64,000 nucleotides of DNA from Tetracladium setigerum (taxonomy: Eukaryota; Ascomycota; Leotiomycetes; Helotiales). Where the stretch lies: assembly GCA_031472005.1 (NCBI GenBank), contig PZJY01000003.1, forward strand, positions 2,046,001 through 2,110,000, read 5' to 3'. Position 1 is the first letter of the stretch. Each line of letters opens with the position of its first letter. A program made the position numbers and the translations under genes. Of this stretch, positions 25,489 to 37,002 are shown one piece after another. The notes below the pieces were generated by a model. It was given only the letters and a program-made list of their open reading frames with translations, did not search any database and was not told the DNA's origin.

Positions 25489-25508
25489 AATAGATGTATA
25501 TACGAAGG
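25459..25508. repeat. 25-bp tandem duplication at the WSC gene end
   Basis: Two exact adjacent copies of a 25-base unit starting GATAGAATAGATG. Because 25 is not a multiple of 3, the second copy supplies the stop (TAG at 25486). A diverged fragment of the motif is seen again near 25563-25580. Confidence 0.92.
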
Positions 25509-25955
25509 GATAGGGCGACACAGGTGGGCCTCCGGATCTTTGGGAGGCTGTGGAGCGGGAACTAGAATAGATATATCTGTGAAGAACAGCGCTAAAGATG
25601 CGGGTCTTCGGAGCTTTGGTGAGATTGTGGAAGAGTGCACTATAATACACCAATGTCAGATAATTCATCATAATACTGGAAAGGAATTGAACAAATTTTG
25701 CAGCTAAATGAGAAACTGTTACGGGATTGTGTTATGCAACTGTGTTGTTTTGTTATGGTTAGTTAGATTGAGCCCTGAAACCTTGGATTTGGGACTTCGT
25801 CAAATCGCGAAGTCCCGAAATCTGCTACTGCAACCCCTCCTTCAGCTACACCACACCAACACCAGCAATATCTATCGCTCTACAATTGCTCCGAACACAC
25901 TAACAACACGTCTGCTAAAGTCTCAGACTAAAATAACAGGAGCTGTCAAAACAGG
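25489..25955. other. Short intergenic, WSC to DJ-1 genes
   Basis: 467 bases containing the second repeat copy, a diverged third motif and presumably the DJ-1-like promoter; nothing else recognised. Confidence 0.5.
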
Positions 25956-26873
25956 ATGGCGAAAGTTCTGATTCTAATGTCGGATTATGGCCATGATCCT
26001 ACAGGTTCGCTGTCCCTCGCGCACCGCATGCTGCCTCCACGAAGCTGATAAGAATTCCGCAGAGACTGCCATACCGTTTCGAGCCTTCAAGAAAGCCGGA
26101 TTCAGCGTCCAATTTGCGACGGAGAATGGCCAGGCTGCACAATGCGATCGTATGATGCTCGAGGGCGTCACCCAGAAGCTTCTTGTGCGACAAACCTCAA
26201 ATACACCTCAGACGAGCACAGCCTAATAGACCATTGAATAGGGTGCTACACAATCTGCTATCAAGGCATATAACGAAATGGCCCAAACCCAGAATATTGC
26301 AGCCCCCTCTCTTGGTCGTCTCCCACTTTCACGCTCGATCCATTCAACCTTGTGTTCCTACCCGGCGGACACGAAAAAGGCGTGAAGCAGCTTATTGAGT
26401 CGCCTGTCATACACAAGCAATTGGCTTCATATTTCCCCCAGACTGTCAAGCCAAGCTCTAAGTCGGTGGTAGCCATCTGCCATGGAGTCATGGTGCTGTC
26501 GGAGACACTGGGACCGGATGGGAAGAGTGTTATCCACGAGAGTTCCACCACTGCTCTTCCTGGAACCTTCGAGCAAGGGATATTTTGGGCAACCAGAGCA
26601 TTCTTGGGTGATTACTACAAAACATTTGGGGCCGGCTCTGAGGACGTGGAGACATCCGTGCGAAAGCGTCTGGATAACCCAGTGAAACAATACAAGAACA
26701 GTTTGGGAATGAGCCCGTAAGTAGTCAACCTGTTTTGCAGTCTGCAAGTTTGACATTGTGGCAGGTTCGTTGTTGTGGACGAAAAGTACAATTACATTAG
26801 TGGGAGGTTTCCCCCAGATGCTGAGCTACTTGCTGAAAAGGCCGTTGCTTTAGTTCAAAGCATGTCAGTATAA
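25956..26873 (+). CDS. DJ-1/PfpI family protein
   Basis: Exons 25956-26004, 26063-26184, 26242-26716, 26765-26873, giving 251 aa once one C is added in the C5 run at 26303-26307. Begins MAKVLILMSDYGHDPTETA, the usual Hsp31/DJ-1-like start; then FRAFKKAGFSVQFATENGQ, FLPGGHEKG (glycine turn) and the nucleophile elbow AICHGVMVLSETLG with the conserved Cys. The last exon has FVVVDEKYNYISGRFP, an end-of-fold strand typical of ThiJ/PfpI proteins. Family members are glyoxalase/deglycase-like or chaperone-like; which one cannot be decided here. Confidence 0.85.
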
Positions 26874-27713
26874 TTTGGAAATATCCACCCTATAACGCGC
26901 TATTGTTTCGTCATTTTCCTGTTTTTGCCACTCATTTTTCGGCATATGTTCTTGCTTGCCTTGCAGTTGAAGCATGGATCATTTTTTGCTTTCTATGGAA
27001 TTATGTTGGAGTTTACATTTCTGTTGTGGAATTGTTATCAGTATTTGATTACAACAAGAAAGATCAAAGAAAGCTTGCATCACTAATCACGTTTTCTAAA
27101 ATGCGAAGAAGCAATTTGGACTTTGTCTAAGCAGGAGAAAGTTGCAAAACTCTTGAGGTCTCTCAAATCGAATACCTCTTGAGCTTTTGCTACTGTAGAG
27201 TTGGGAAGCTTTATCCTGTCACCGCAAGGAGAAGAAAGCAGAATCTCACATTATAATGACACGTCCTTTAGGTATTCGTGCCTGAAAGTAAGTATTTGGT
27301 TCTCTTAAAACAAAGATGCCAAAGGGCTTCATTCAGAAGCTGACAAGCAAAGTCCAGTGTTTGCAAGCGCAAATGTTCCCAGTCAGCTGTACTCCATAAC
27401 TTACATCCCAACAACAACCATATATCGGGCTTACAGTAATCTTATTACAATTTTGTTACAAATAAAGGCAGGGCTGGATTTCGATAATGCGGTGTTTGGG
27501 TTGCCTCCTTGCCGCCCTGTGAGTTAGGTAGCATTGGTGCATCACAACCTGTTCGCCTTTATAGCATGTACTGCATGCGATTGTGAAAACATTTTCTCTG
27601 CCTTGCGGGTTTTCCTTGACTGAAGGTCTTACTTCTTCGTGGTTATTTGGCTTAGAGATTCCGAAGAACATTGTAATTCTTGACACACTTCTTTTTACTT
27701 ATCTCTAATTCTC
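26874..27713. other. Intergenic 0.84 kb, nothing recognised
   Basis: AT-rich, no supported frame; probably the promoter of the vWA gene at its right end. Confidence 0.5.
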
Positions 27714-29836
27714 GTGCATGTTGCGTCCATGAGTTTGCCTTTGCGCTTATTTCTATACGTTGGCCTCACGTCCTCTCCGTCTTCCAAATCTCTTCTCAGC
27801 ATTCCACCACCTAGTTTTGAGTTCAAATCTGGATTGGGGTTCTGTACGGCACACCACGCAGCAGAAATCTTACCTTGCGCTGGATCCACAGCAACAACAC
27901 GACAGCTTCGCACTCCTTCTCAGTTTTCAATCTTTGGACACAACGGAGACGGCCCGCCCCTTAAAAGAGCTATCAATTTGCATCGCTCTCGATGTGTCTG
28001 GCACCTCTGATAGGGATATTTTCCGTTCAGAAAATGTTGCAATCAAAGAGATCTCGCAGCAGGTTTCTCAAGGCTTCAGAAATCTCCTGAACGTATTGCC
28101 ATGGAATGATGAGACAACACGCTTAACACCCTTCCCAAGCCAAGCCCACGCCCCTCGATTACATCCGCGCTCCCCGAGGCATAAACCCTGCTTGCTTGTA
28201 CATTAACGAGGTCTATCTAAGGTGTCTATGGGAATGTTCGGCCTGGATACTATTCGCCAATGGACCTATCAGCATGCCTGATGCCAGGCTATTCTCTCGC
28301 TTCACGAAATACTTGGGTTTGCATGGAACTGCTTGTGTGGTTGTGATATTCGGTCCTGGTTACAAACTCGCCAGGATGCGAAGGTCTCAGTGTGGGAGTT
28401 GCAGTATACGCTCATACGGCCCATAGTGCGCTGCTTTACCATAATTGCTCGGATGGCAAGCTTTATGTCTTCCAAGCCAAAGGTCCCCTCGCCGGTCTCG
28501 TCCCTGGAAACGACAACCCCAAACTTAACGACACCACCACTTGGGACGATCTCCCTCTGACTACATATCAAGACCTGCTAACAATGAAGATTCTGCCTCC
28601 TCGGCGGCTATTGGAAGATGAAGTGACACTTCCTAATGGTCAGATGGTCAACTTGGAGAAGCTGTACAGTGAGAATATTGACCTTGACATCAAGAGAATT
28701 ATCGCCAGCAACATCGAATATCTCAATACTCTTGTTCTATCCGAGACTATTCGAGGCAAGGGCAATCAGATGGGTACCTGGCTTAACAGACAAATTGATT
28801 CAGTCCCACAGGATGATATCGAGCGACCTGATAGAGATAACCTGGCAAAATTGGCAATCCAAGCTTTATATTTTAACCTGAGATGCGCCCGCAATTACTC
28901 CCCTTGCAAGATTCGTCAGTATGGAATTTGTCGAGCACACTATCCAAATTGGCAAGATTTCATCAAACTTCGACAGCAAAGGCACATCAATTTCGCAGCT
29001 GCTAGAAACTCTTTGGCAAATTTACAAACAAGGCTCTGTGAAGGGCTTACTGGAAGCTTTCTCTCAGCAAAACAACCCCAAGAGGAAATGGATAGTATTG
29101 CAATGGCACTACCCGAGAGAGACTTTATCACCGAACCTTATAAAACCGGAGCAGATGACCACAATCCACTTCCGGAGTTGCTTCGGGGATGTTGGACACC
29201 AGATTTCACAAGAGAAGCGGGCGAGGGGAAGGAGATCATTGGCGTCTGTATGATCTGTTTGTCCAGAACACATCTCGCAATTCTTGTCAAGGAGAGTCGC
29301 TGTCCAACTGAAATGGTCATTGGCTATCAAAATCGCAACTGGACGTTCCCTTCTCCAACTGCCGATTATCATCCATCGATATGGTCGGGTACCACGAGAG
29401 CATCTACTAGAAGCAGTGTAACAGTCGACGGCGAACCAGTTCCAACTTTCACTGATGGATTTTCAAAGGTTGCTTGCTGCGACCCCTGCGCGGCCACACT
29501 TGTCAAACACAATATGACTACACCTCCTCCAGGTCGCCTCCGATATCCTCGACCAGTAGGCGACGTAGTCATTGCCACAATCTCACTTGTATCCATGTCT
29601 CTGGGAATCAACCGACAGTTATGGGAAGTACAGCTATCGCTTGGGGTATCTGCAGCTTCACAGAACTTCGGGATCGCGTGAGACAGGAGATAGAGACAGT
29701 AAAATTTGCGGATACAATTTGGGATATGGGATCTCAGTTCTTGCGCATTTTGTTGTGGATTGAGGAGGAAGCTAAGAAGGCTATTGTGGAGGAGGATGCC
29801 CAGAAGGCTGCTGCGGGGGAGGAGATGGAGCTTTAG
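27714..29836 (+). CDS. vWA-domain fungal protein, several apparent frameshifts
   Basis: Matches a fungal family with an N-terminal PPPSFEF start region, a von Willebrand A fold and a cysteine-containing C-terminus. Seen: ICIALDVSGTSD (MIDAS-like DxSG), LLNVLPWND, ECSAWILFANGPIS, LHGTACVVVIFG, then VGVAVYAHTAHSALLYHNCSDGKLYVFQAKG and TTTWDDLPLTTYQDLL, all in order but in three different frames. Breaks lie at about 27951-27960 (GGCCCGCCCC), 28143-28154, 28354-28373 and 29623-29625 (GGG). Seven added C/G bases give one 710-codon frame from 27714 to 29836. The second start ATG at 27729 is equally possible. Function unknown; whether it is intact or a real pseudogene is discussed in findings. Confidence 0.65.
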
Positions 29837-30067
29837 GTGGTCCTGCCTGAGTCTGGTTATAGTCTGTCTGCGTTGCATCTTTTGTTTTTTGTGGGAGTTG
29901 TTTGTCATTGGGTTTGCAGGATGTGATCATCATTTGGCTTCGTTGAACGACTGCGATAGATCTTCAAAATGAAACACGTTACAATTGATCAAGATACAAA
30001 TTTTACGCACCCTCTACACTGTCAAATGAGTACATATTCATTTCGCTAGGTTTTTTCTTTATTGAAT
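29837..30067. other. Intergenic before inverted element
   Basis: 3' flank of the vWA gene; AT-rich with no other feature. Confidence 0.4.
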
Positions 30068-30300
30068 CTACTGTAATAGAGCGGACAGGTCTTGACACTT
30101 GACTTTTTAATTTTCAGGTTTCGAGTTTTCGAATTTTCAACTCTTCGATTTTTCGATTTTTCGATTTTTCGACTTCTCGACTTTTCGAGGTTGGGGGTTT
30201 CGATTTTTAAAAAAAAATGACAAGTTGAAATCATTAAAACCTCAAAATTAGGAAAAGGTCGGTGTTGAGACACTTATTCATACTAGTACTGTACTACCCT
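30068..30300 (-). repeat. AT-rich TCGAAAAA-type element, left copy
   Basis: Contains a run of TTTTTCGA/TTTTCGA units (30125-30188) and, on its outer edge, the complement of AAAAAGTC...TCCGCTCTA..ACA. The same outer-edge text and units occur in opposite orientation at 36468-36635. Its inner edge (AAAAGGTCGGTGTTGAGACAC) resembles that outer-edge motif, so the element has weak terminal inverted symmetry. Could be a small non-autonomous transposable element or a minisatellite. Confidence 0.7.
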
Positions 30301-30313
30301 ATAATTGAAACGT

Positions 30314-32144
30314 TTAAGCTTTTACCTCGAACGCCACATTTTCATGTCCAATAACGCCTGTAGAACTCAAACTTCCTTCCTCTCCCTTTTCAGCTCCATT
30401 GATCGAAACATCAGCCGGGTCTTCAAAGAGCCTTGATAGCTCCTCCAGTGTGTAGCCCTTCGTTTCTGGGAAGCAGAAGTAAATGACCGCAAGCTGTGAA
30501 GTTGGTTAGCAATTGCCAGGACTTATTTGAAAGAAGGGGGTGGGTCAGTCAAAACTTACGCCAAGTAGAAGCATGCCGAGATAAAAAATGTAAAAGTAGT
30601 AGCCAATACTCGCGAGGGCAATTGGATTGACATATTGATTGACTGTGAGGGCGATGGAAGATACAGCAATTTGCAGAGCCACTATTACAGTAACACGAAA
30701 GCAAAATTAGCCGAGATCCTTGAAAATACCATACAAAAAGTTTGAAGGTCGCTTACATCCTTTTGCCCGAATTGCAAAAGGTAGAATTTCCGTCGCATAA
30801 CAGTACAGAAGCGGATTACAGGCAATATTGAATGCGGCGTTGTACAAAAATAAGAAGACCACGACGGTGTAAGCGGCGGGTTGTGAGCCCCTTTGGGCAT
30901 ACATCGCACTCGAAATGGTAAGTGGAACGTTAGCGAGGATCATACCGATGAAGGATATGAGCCAGAGCGTTCGTCGTCCAAGTTTATCAACAAGGAAAGC
31001 ACCAACAAGCGAGCAAATGAGGTTCCAAATTTGCATTCCTCCATTGATGCCGGTCTGCTGATTGGTGGAAGTGATACCAATACTGGTCAATATAGGTGAG
31101 AAGTAGTAAGAGATAACTCCCTGTCCACACCAAAGTGTAAGAAGTGCAACAGCGATGCAAATTCCGAAGCGTTTTCTGTTTGGCTTGGATTTTGATAATT
31201 GTAACCATGACTGAGCGTTCCGTTCCAGCTCGATTGCCTCTGAAATTTCCAGCATTTCATAGTTCACGAGCTCGTCGGATGGAGAGCCGTTAGCGTGGTA
31301 GCGGCTGAGAATCTTCTTGGCATCGTCTGGTCGACCTTGGGAGTATAGCCATCGAGGGGATTCGGGCATGATGAAAATGACGATCATTAGAAAGGCTGCT
31401 GGAATACCTTGCATGAGAGAAGGAATTCGCCAGGACCAGGAAGAGGTGGCCATGTGTCCTGTACCGAATGTTGTCCATGCCGCTATGATGGATCCAACGT
31501 ACCAGAGAACGTTGAACTTGGCTACATTAGTAGCTTGAGGCTATAGGTCAAGAAAGATGGCTTACGAGTGAGGCAATCTTCCCTCTCATGCGAGGATGCG
31601 CCAATTCATTGAGTAAACTGGGGCCGGCGCAACAAGTGAAGGAAATTCCGATCCCAATGATGAATCGACCAGCGATGAAAACCCTCGGTGATTTGGAGGC
31701 CGTTTGGATGATCGTCCCAATAAGTGTCAGGGCTCCACCGGTGAACATAGTCATCCTGCGGCCCTTCCAGTCGGCCAAAGGGGCGGCAATCAAAGCACCA
31801 AGAAATCCTCCAATGAAAATGACAGCGGTAATGAGTCCAATTCTCGAAGGACTTGGATGATCCATTGCTAGTAAAGATCAGTACGACGTAGCTTAAAATC
31901 TGTCTCCACTTTGCGTGACATTTGGGGCGAATAATTACTATGCCTTACCTTCAACCCAAGGTTTCATTGCCTGAAAGCTACCCACAACCACCTCATCATA
32001 TCCAACCGTCATCTGTGAAACGAGTATGCATGCTTGCCAAAACATGAGCCTTCGAAGACCAGCATCTCTCCACCATGATGAATTTGTGTTGTTTGCAAGT
32101 TGTAGGCTCGCAAGAGGTTGGATGATGGCTGGCGGCCCCAACAT
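30314..32144 (-). CDS. MFS sugar transporter
   Basis: Exons 32144-31949, 31867-31566, 31516-30757, 30681-30560, 30493-30314; all introns GT/AG and phases close to 519 aa with no frame repair. Sugar-porter signatures in order: MTVGYDEVVVGSFQAM in the first helix, the loop DWKGRRMTMFTGG, GRFIIGIGISFTCCAG, PESPRWLYSQGR, the later loop DKLGRRTLWL and the end motif PETKGYTLEEL. Similar in style to lactose-permease/hexose-like porters; substrate not readable. Shares a 745-bp divergent promoter with the PhyH gene. Confidence 0.93.
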
Positions 32145-32889
32145 ATTGCCCTTCTTTGGTATGATATTGATATGTATGTGTTGCAGCAGCTTCGCAGAGG
32201 ATGTCCTATGTACAAGTTGGCATTAATGTCATATATAGACTTGCCTAACACACAAATTAGAGGATTTCTTATCTCACCACCCCTTTGATAGGCATCTCAA
32301 GTTCTAGTAAGTATCGCTACCAGCGATCACTGCTGCCGATCTCAGCGGTTGGTATCTCAAGATCGTTGTGGCTTGGCGGATGAGATCTGTATTCGCTGCA
32401 CCACCACCTTTGCCGATGCTAGTGTTTGCTCTTGATGGTGTCCAATTGGCAAGATCCAGTCGTCTAGGTATGTGTAGAGGAAGTTCCTCGTGGTTTCTGC
32501 TCGCTTGAAGTGGAATTCTTCCCCCGCTTTCTACTTCGAACTCTAATCTCGCCCGGGACTCGCGCGATGGAGTGTTCAAATACCGACGCCTGCGCCATTG
32601 TCTCAATTCACCATTATTGGCTTTTGTCCGCGAAAGCTTGTGTGACTTTCCACGCAATTTTGTGGCCGATTTCCGTTTGATTGGAGAAACTTCAACTCAC
32701 CCGGACCTCGAGCGAGAAATGCGTTTATAATATACGACCGGCAGCCGCCGAGTGGCATGAAAATGATCCCATTATTGTTGGACTAATTGAACCACGTCTT
32801 CCCTATAAATAATGCCTTCATCTTTCAGACTTCTCAACCTCAGAATATTCCGAAACCTCCAATCTTCGAGATTTAATCATTCACTCACC
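32145..32889. promoter_or_regulatory. Bidirectional promoter, transporter / PhyH gene
   Basis: Shared upstream region of two divergently transcribed genes. At 32739-32750 is CGG-N6-CCG (also readable as CGG-N3-CCG), the form bound by Zn2Cys6 dimers, and the regulator is encoded 1.4 kb away. The upstream in-frame ATG at 32812 belongs to an alternative PhyH start. Confidence 0.5.
32739..32750. promoter_or_regulatory. Candidate CGG-N6-CCG Zn2Cys6 site
   Basis: Inverted CGG/CCG triplets in the sequence CGGCAGCCGCCG. Such sites fit Zn2Cys6 binding in general; the identity of the factor is inferred from proximity only. Confidence 0.35.
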
Positions 32890-34054
32890 ATGCCTCACTC
32901 AGTCGAAATGCAAACAATTAATACCCTTAAGAGCCATGGTGATTGGAGAGACGACTTATTTCGTGATGGCTTTGTTGTTGTCAAAGGCGTGGTTCCACCG
33001 AAGAAGTCACAGCGTTATGTTGATCAAATGTTCTCCTGGTTGGAGACTTTTCCTTACGGATTTGAAAGAAGTGACCCCCAAAAGTGGACTCCCGAATATC
33101 TTCCTACACATATAAAGTATGTTGAAAGCCAACAACCTTCTTCATCCATGCTGACATATTCAAGAGGAGGGATGTATCATGCACATTCAGTTCAACATGA
33201 GCGTTTCATGTGGGAAGCTCGACAGTGAGATACTCTCTCATGTTTTGATGCATGCCGAAGTTGACAAATTACAGGGAACCCAAAGTGATAGAAGCTTTTG
33301 CTAAACTCTGGGGAACCGACAAGCTCTTAGTATCTTTCGATGGAATGAATTTAACTCTCCCTGTGGCATCTCACACACGCACAGAACCCTGGCCACATGT
33401 AGACCAGTCTCCAAATCGGATAGGTTTACAATGTGTACAAGGCTTTCTAAATTTTGCCCCAAATGGACCAAAAGACGGAGGGTTGGTGGTAATGAAAGGA
33501 TCTCATAAATTTAATGAAAAGTTCTTCAAGACTCATAAAGTCCTAGGAAGAAAAACATGGGGTCCTGAGGATTGGTTCGGCTTTGAGCAATCCGAGGTAG
33601 CCTGGTTCGAAGAGAGGGGTTGTGAGTTGACGAAAGTCTGCGCCGAACCTGGCGATTTGGTCTTGTGGGATTCGCGCACAGTCCACTACAACATACTTCC
33701 AGAGAGTATGAACGTGCGAGCTCTGATATGTAAGTCTCAAGCCCTAATCACGCAGGTCAGCATTAATTGCCAATAGATCTTTGTTACACACCAGCGTCAT
33801 TTGCGACAGCGGAGGACTTGAGACACAAGGGAGATCTTTTCGACAGGAGAATGGGAACGGTAGGAGAACACCTACAGATTACACTGAATACACACTAACA
33901 GTGGCAGACACACTGGCCCCATGCAAATATTTTTGCCAATGAGGGGGAAAAGACCAGGCTAGGGAAACCGGATCTGCTCAAACGTCGCCGCCCAATTAAA
34001 GAGCCCGAGGAGAATGAGAGATCTCTGAAGCTTGCCGGTCGTCTTTCGTATTGA
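32890..34054 (+). CDS. Phytanoyl-CoA dioxygenase (PhyH) family protein
   Basis: Fe(II)/2-oxoglutarate oxygenase. Exons 32890-33116, 33165-33224, 33275-33729, 33777-33859, 33908-34054; phases close to 323 aa. Iron ligands fit the HxD...H pattern: WPHVDQSP and, 100 or so residues later, DSRTVHYN. The N-part has LFRDGFVVVKGVVP, the usual PhyH opening. An in-frame ATG 78 bases upstream (32812) would add 26 residues rich in Arg/Ser and Leu with no acidic residue, looking like a mitochondrial leader. Substrate unknown. The 3' end converges with the regulator gene, 82 bases apart. Confidence 0.88.
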
Positions 34055-34136
34055 GTTTTTGTGTCGAAAGCATTTTTAACAGCAGCCAGAAACCTTGTAG
34101 ATACAGTGCCAAAATGAACACATAACCTGGAAAGTG

Positions 34137-36012
34137 CTACTGAATAGCGTGATCGAGGGGAAACTGCTCCAGCAAAATCCCAACAGCATGTTTAGCAATG
34201 ACACTTTGATCCTTGACCCCATTCAAAAAGTCGATGCAAAACTTTATATCATCTAGATACTCATGTCGCATTTCATTTGCATGAAAGCGAACCTCCATTA
34301 TCATGATTATGGCGGCAGAGAACAGGGAGGCGGAAATGGCCCTGGTTCTTGAGTTAATCATGACCTGGTCAACATATTGGTAACTTACCATGGCCTATGA
34401 CGAGCTAGCGAGTTTGTACGTCCTGACGTTAATGCGATGATCCCACGAGCCGAACCGAGACAGATTGCACGCGTTCTGGCAAACGTTGTAGGGTCCTGTA
34501 CCCATTGATTCTGAAGTACACGATTGACCGAAATTCTGTAATATAAAATCCATAGCGAAATGTTCGTTCTCTGCCATGATATCCACGGTTTTTCGTTGTC
34601 CTGAGGAATCGTATATTTGGAAGCGTCCAAATAAAGGTGAGCCGGGAGATTGTCTCCAATTGCCGCAAGAGTCTTGTCTGTTTCAATAACCAACGCCACG
34701 ACATTTGCGTTAATGCCTGATGAGTTTTTCAGGATTTCTCGAAATCGATGGTATATTTTTGAAATCTGTATCATGACTAGATGGTACTCGATTGGTCTTG
34801 GGCCAGTTTCTATTCTGAGGGAATTTTTCACTTCTTCGTCGTCTAAGGGCAGAGGTGGTGCAACTTCAAAATCCGTATCGTGAATACAAGGCGAATGATA
34901 TGGAATCGGAAGCCAATCGCAGATTACTAGCGTCCACCAAAGTCGGCGGCGGACCTCCCGGTCTTGAAGCGACTCATTTGGATTTGCTTGATCGTCTCCC
35001 ATGTTTAATGACTGTGCAATTCGAATCCCGGATGCCCAAACAGTCGGGTACAATTTGGTATCACCTACAACATTGAATACCATGCCTAGTATCGCGATGG
35101 CCTGTACTGTTCGCAAATCATGCTTTCGCAAGAAATCTGCTTCCTGGAGAAAATATAAAGCTGAGTCATACCAGTTCTCAATCAATATTCTTGGATCTAT
35201 CTACATATCAGCAACGAACAGAAATGACATTGACCCATCGAATAATTGGACATACCGTTTGTTATACCGGCGGTCTCGCTTTCATTTGAATCCATGAACA
35301 AAAGGGCGGCCTGCTTATCAGTAAGACTTCATACCATAGCAATCTAGAAGCAAGAGACCTACAGCCAGGTAACTAAAATAAACGGCCAACCATGCAGGAT
35401 CCTGGGCTGCCTTATTGCCTGAGACTGTCAAGAACTCATTGCACTCAAGCTCAAAGGTTGGATGGTGCAAGGCACAATGAATCCAGGAAGTCCATACTTT
35501 CCCATAGATTAGAAGAATTTCCACATTCTCTGACGATGGCCAACGAATTGAATCATGCCCAAAAATGGTCGAGGTGCGATTAGAATCTCCCACAGCAGCG
35601 AAAAGGTCCCGCTCAAAGCTTTCAGTGATGTTAAGAACCTCCCCACGATTATAATTAACGGTATGATGGGGGGAAAGAGCTTGAGAATCCAAGGCAGCTT
35701 TGAGTCGAGCGTTTTCTTCCAGAAGTTCTTGGTACGAAGGTATAGCTACAGGTCTATGAAATGTGTCAGCAGGGTGCTCCATTTTAGTATTGTTTAGTCT
35801 TGGTGGTGAAGGAAGACCCACAGATTGGCCACTATGCGACCTTTAACGAGAACGGTTTCGCGTTCACAGGTGAGCTCCAACCCCCGAGAGATACAGCTTT
35901 GACAAGGAACATTCTTATCACATTTTATTCGACGGCGTGCGCAAGCTTTGCAAGACCGAGGCGGCCGTTGTGTTCTGCGCAGCGACTCACTGTGGCTTGA
36001 CTGGTCTGGCAT
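34137..36012 (-). CDS. Zn2Cys6 transcription factor
   Basis: Exons 36012-35822, 35753-35363, 35310-35256, 35196-34389, 34341-34137, phases close to 549 aa. N-terminal binuclear zinc cluster: CKACARRRIKCDKNVPCQSC...C, residues about 21-50. A short coiled-coil linker (YQELLEENARLKAAL) follows, then a fungal_trans-like middle region: YFLQEADFLRKHDLRTVQAIAIL, VRRRLWWTLVICDW, DDEEVKNSLRIETGP. Likely nuclear regulator of nearby genes, inferred from compact neighbourhood. Convergent with PhyH. Confidence 0.92.
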
Positions 36013-36467
36013 ATTTCCATCGGGGGAGCTGCTCCAGGAGTTGCGATTGCCGTAGAATCACCAATTGCAATTGTAAAAGACAAGTACAGCTGCTGAAGAA
36101 TAGTGAGTGAGGAGGATCCGATGCTGAAGTTGCATGTGATGTTGTCGAGGTCGAGATACTTTATTAGCCTGGAGGATTATGTAAGGCAACCGATTCAGGG
36201 GGCTTGCACGCTGAAAATCAATTTGAGTTCCCCCAAGCCAACTCGCGAGAGTAAGACATGGGCATGGGCAGTCAAAGAGTGCAGATATGGCCGAGACAGG
36301 CAGGAGAAGAGAGGGTGCGGACATGAACATATCGATAACCACGGTTGTACATGTATAGTGCAGCGGAGAAGGTCACGAAGTTGGTAAAACCCACCAACTT
36401 TCAATCTCCGAATTAAGTTGTATAGCTAAGGTACCTCTCTACCCTTACTGATACCTGCCCATTCAGT
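36013..36467. other. Promoter region of the regulator gene
   Basis: 455 bases, no frame supported; AT-rich. Immediately precedes the right inverted element. Confidence 0.45.
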
Positions 36468-36635
36468 ATAAAAGTCGAAAAATCGAAAAGTCGAAAAATC
36501 TAAAAAGCGAAAAATCGAAAAAGAGGAAAATCGAAAAGTCGATCGAAAAGTCGAAGAAGAGTCGAAGAGTCAAAACTCCCAAAATTTAAAAAGTCGGTAT
36601 TGAGATCCATCCGCTCTAATACACTATACTCAACA
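36468..36635 (+). repeat. AT-rich TCGAAAAA-type element, right copy
   Basis: Units such as GTCGAAAAATCGAAAA at 36474-36556 and then AAAAAGTCGGTATTGAGATCC...TCCGCTCTAATACAC. This matches the complement of the left copy (30068-30300), placed in inverted orientation about 6.4 kb away and exactly outside the three-gene block. Confidence 0.7.
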
Positions 36636-37002
36636 AAGAAGTAGCAATCGCGAATTGAATATCTCCTTGGCAGAGCAGAGCGTATAATTGTTTCTTGATC
36701 TTGATCGAGCAAAACGTCATTTAACCTGGAGATTCACAATGAAGCCAAACTATGATTGCTTATTTTGAGTGAACTCAGAGGAAATTTTATGCCATGGCAG
36801 TATACGGTCTTCCCATAAGACAGTAATAAAAACATGGGTATTCACTCAGTATCAAGACAATCAAATTTTAGAAATGCTGATGATTTAGATCCATTGATAT
36901 ATACACTCCTCCCATCCTCCATTTTGATTTTGACATTAGAAAAACTTCAATCATTCCACGACATGACCCATAACCCAAAGAAAATGACCACCCAGTCGCC
37001 CC
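36636..37002. other. Short intergenic, nothing recognised
   Basis: About 370 bases of AT-rich DNA between the repeat element and the secreted-protein gene. Confidence 0.4.

Noticed and set aside
28392..29681. A separate 429-aa gene
   Set aside because: Its N-terminal part is the middle of the vWA family text that begins upstream in other frames; it is a piece of one gene.
30125..30188. TTTTTCGA run as a CRISPR-like or centromeric repeat
   Set aside because: Units are short, irregular and have no spacers; a small transposable element or minisatellite fits better.
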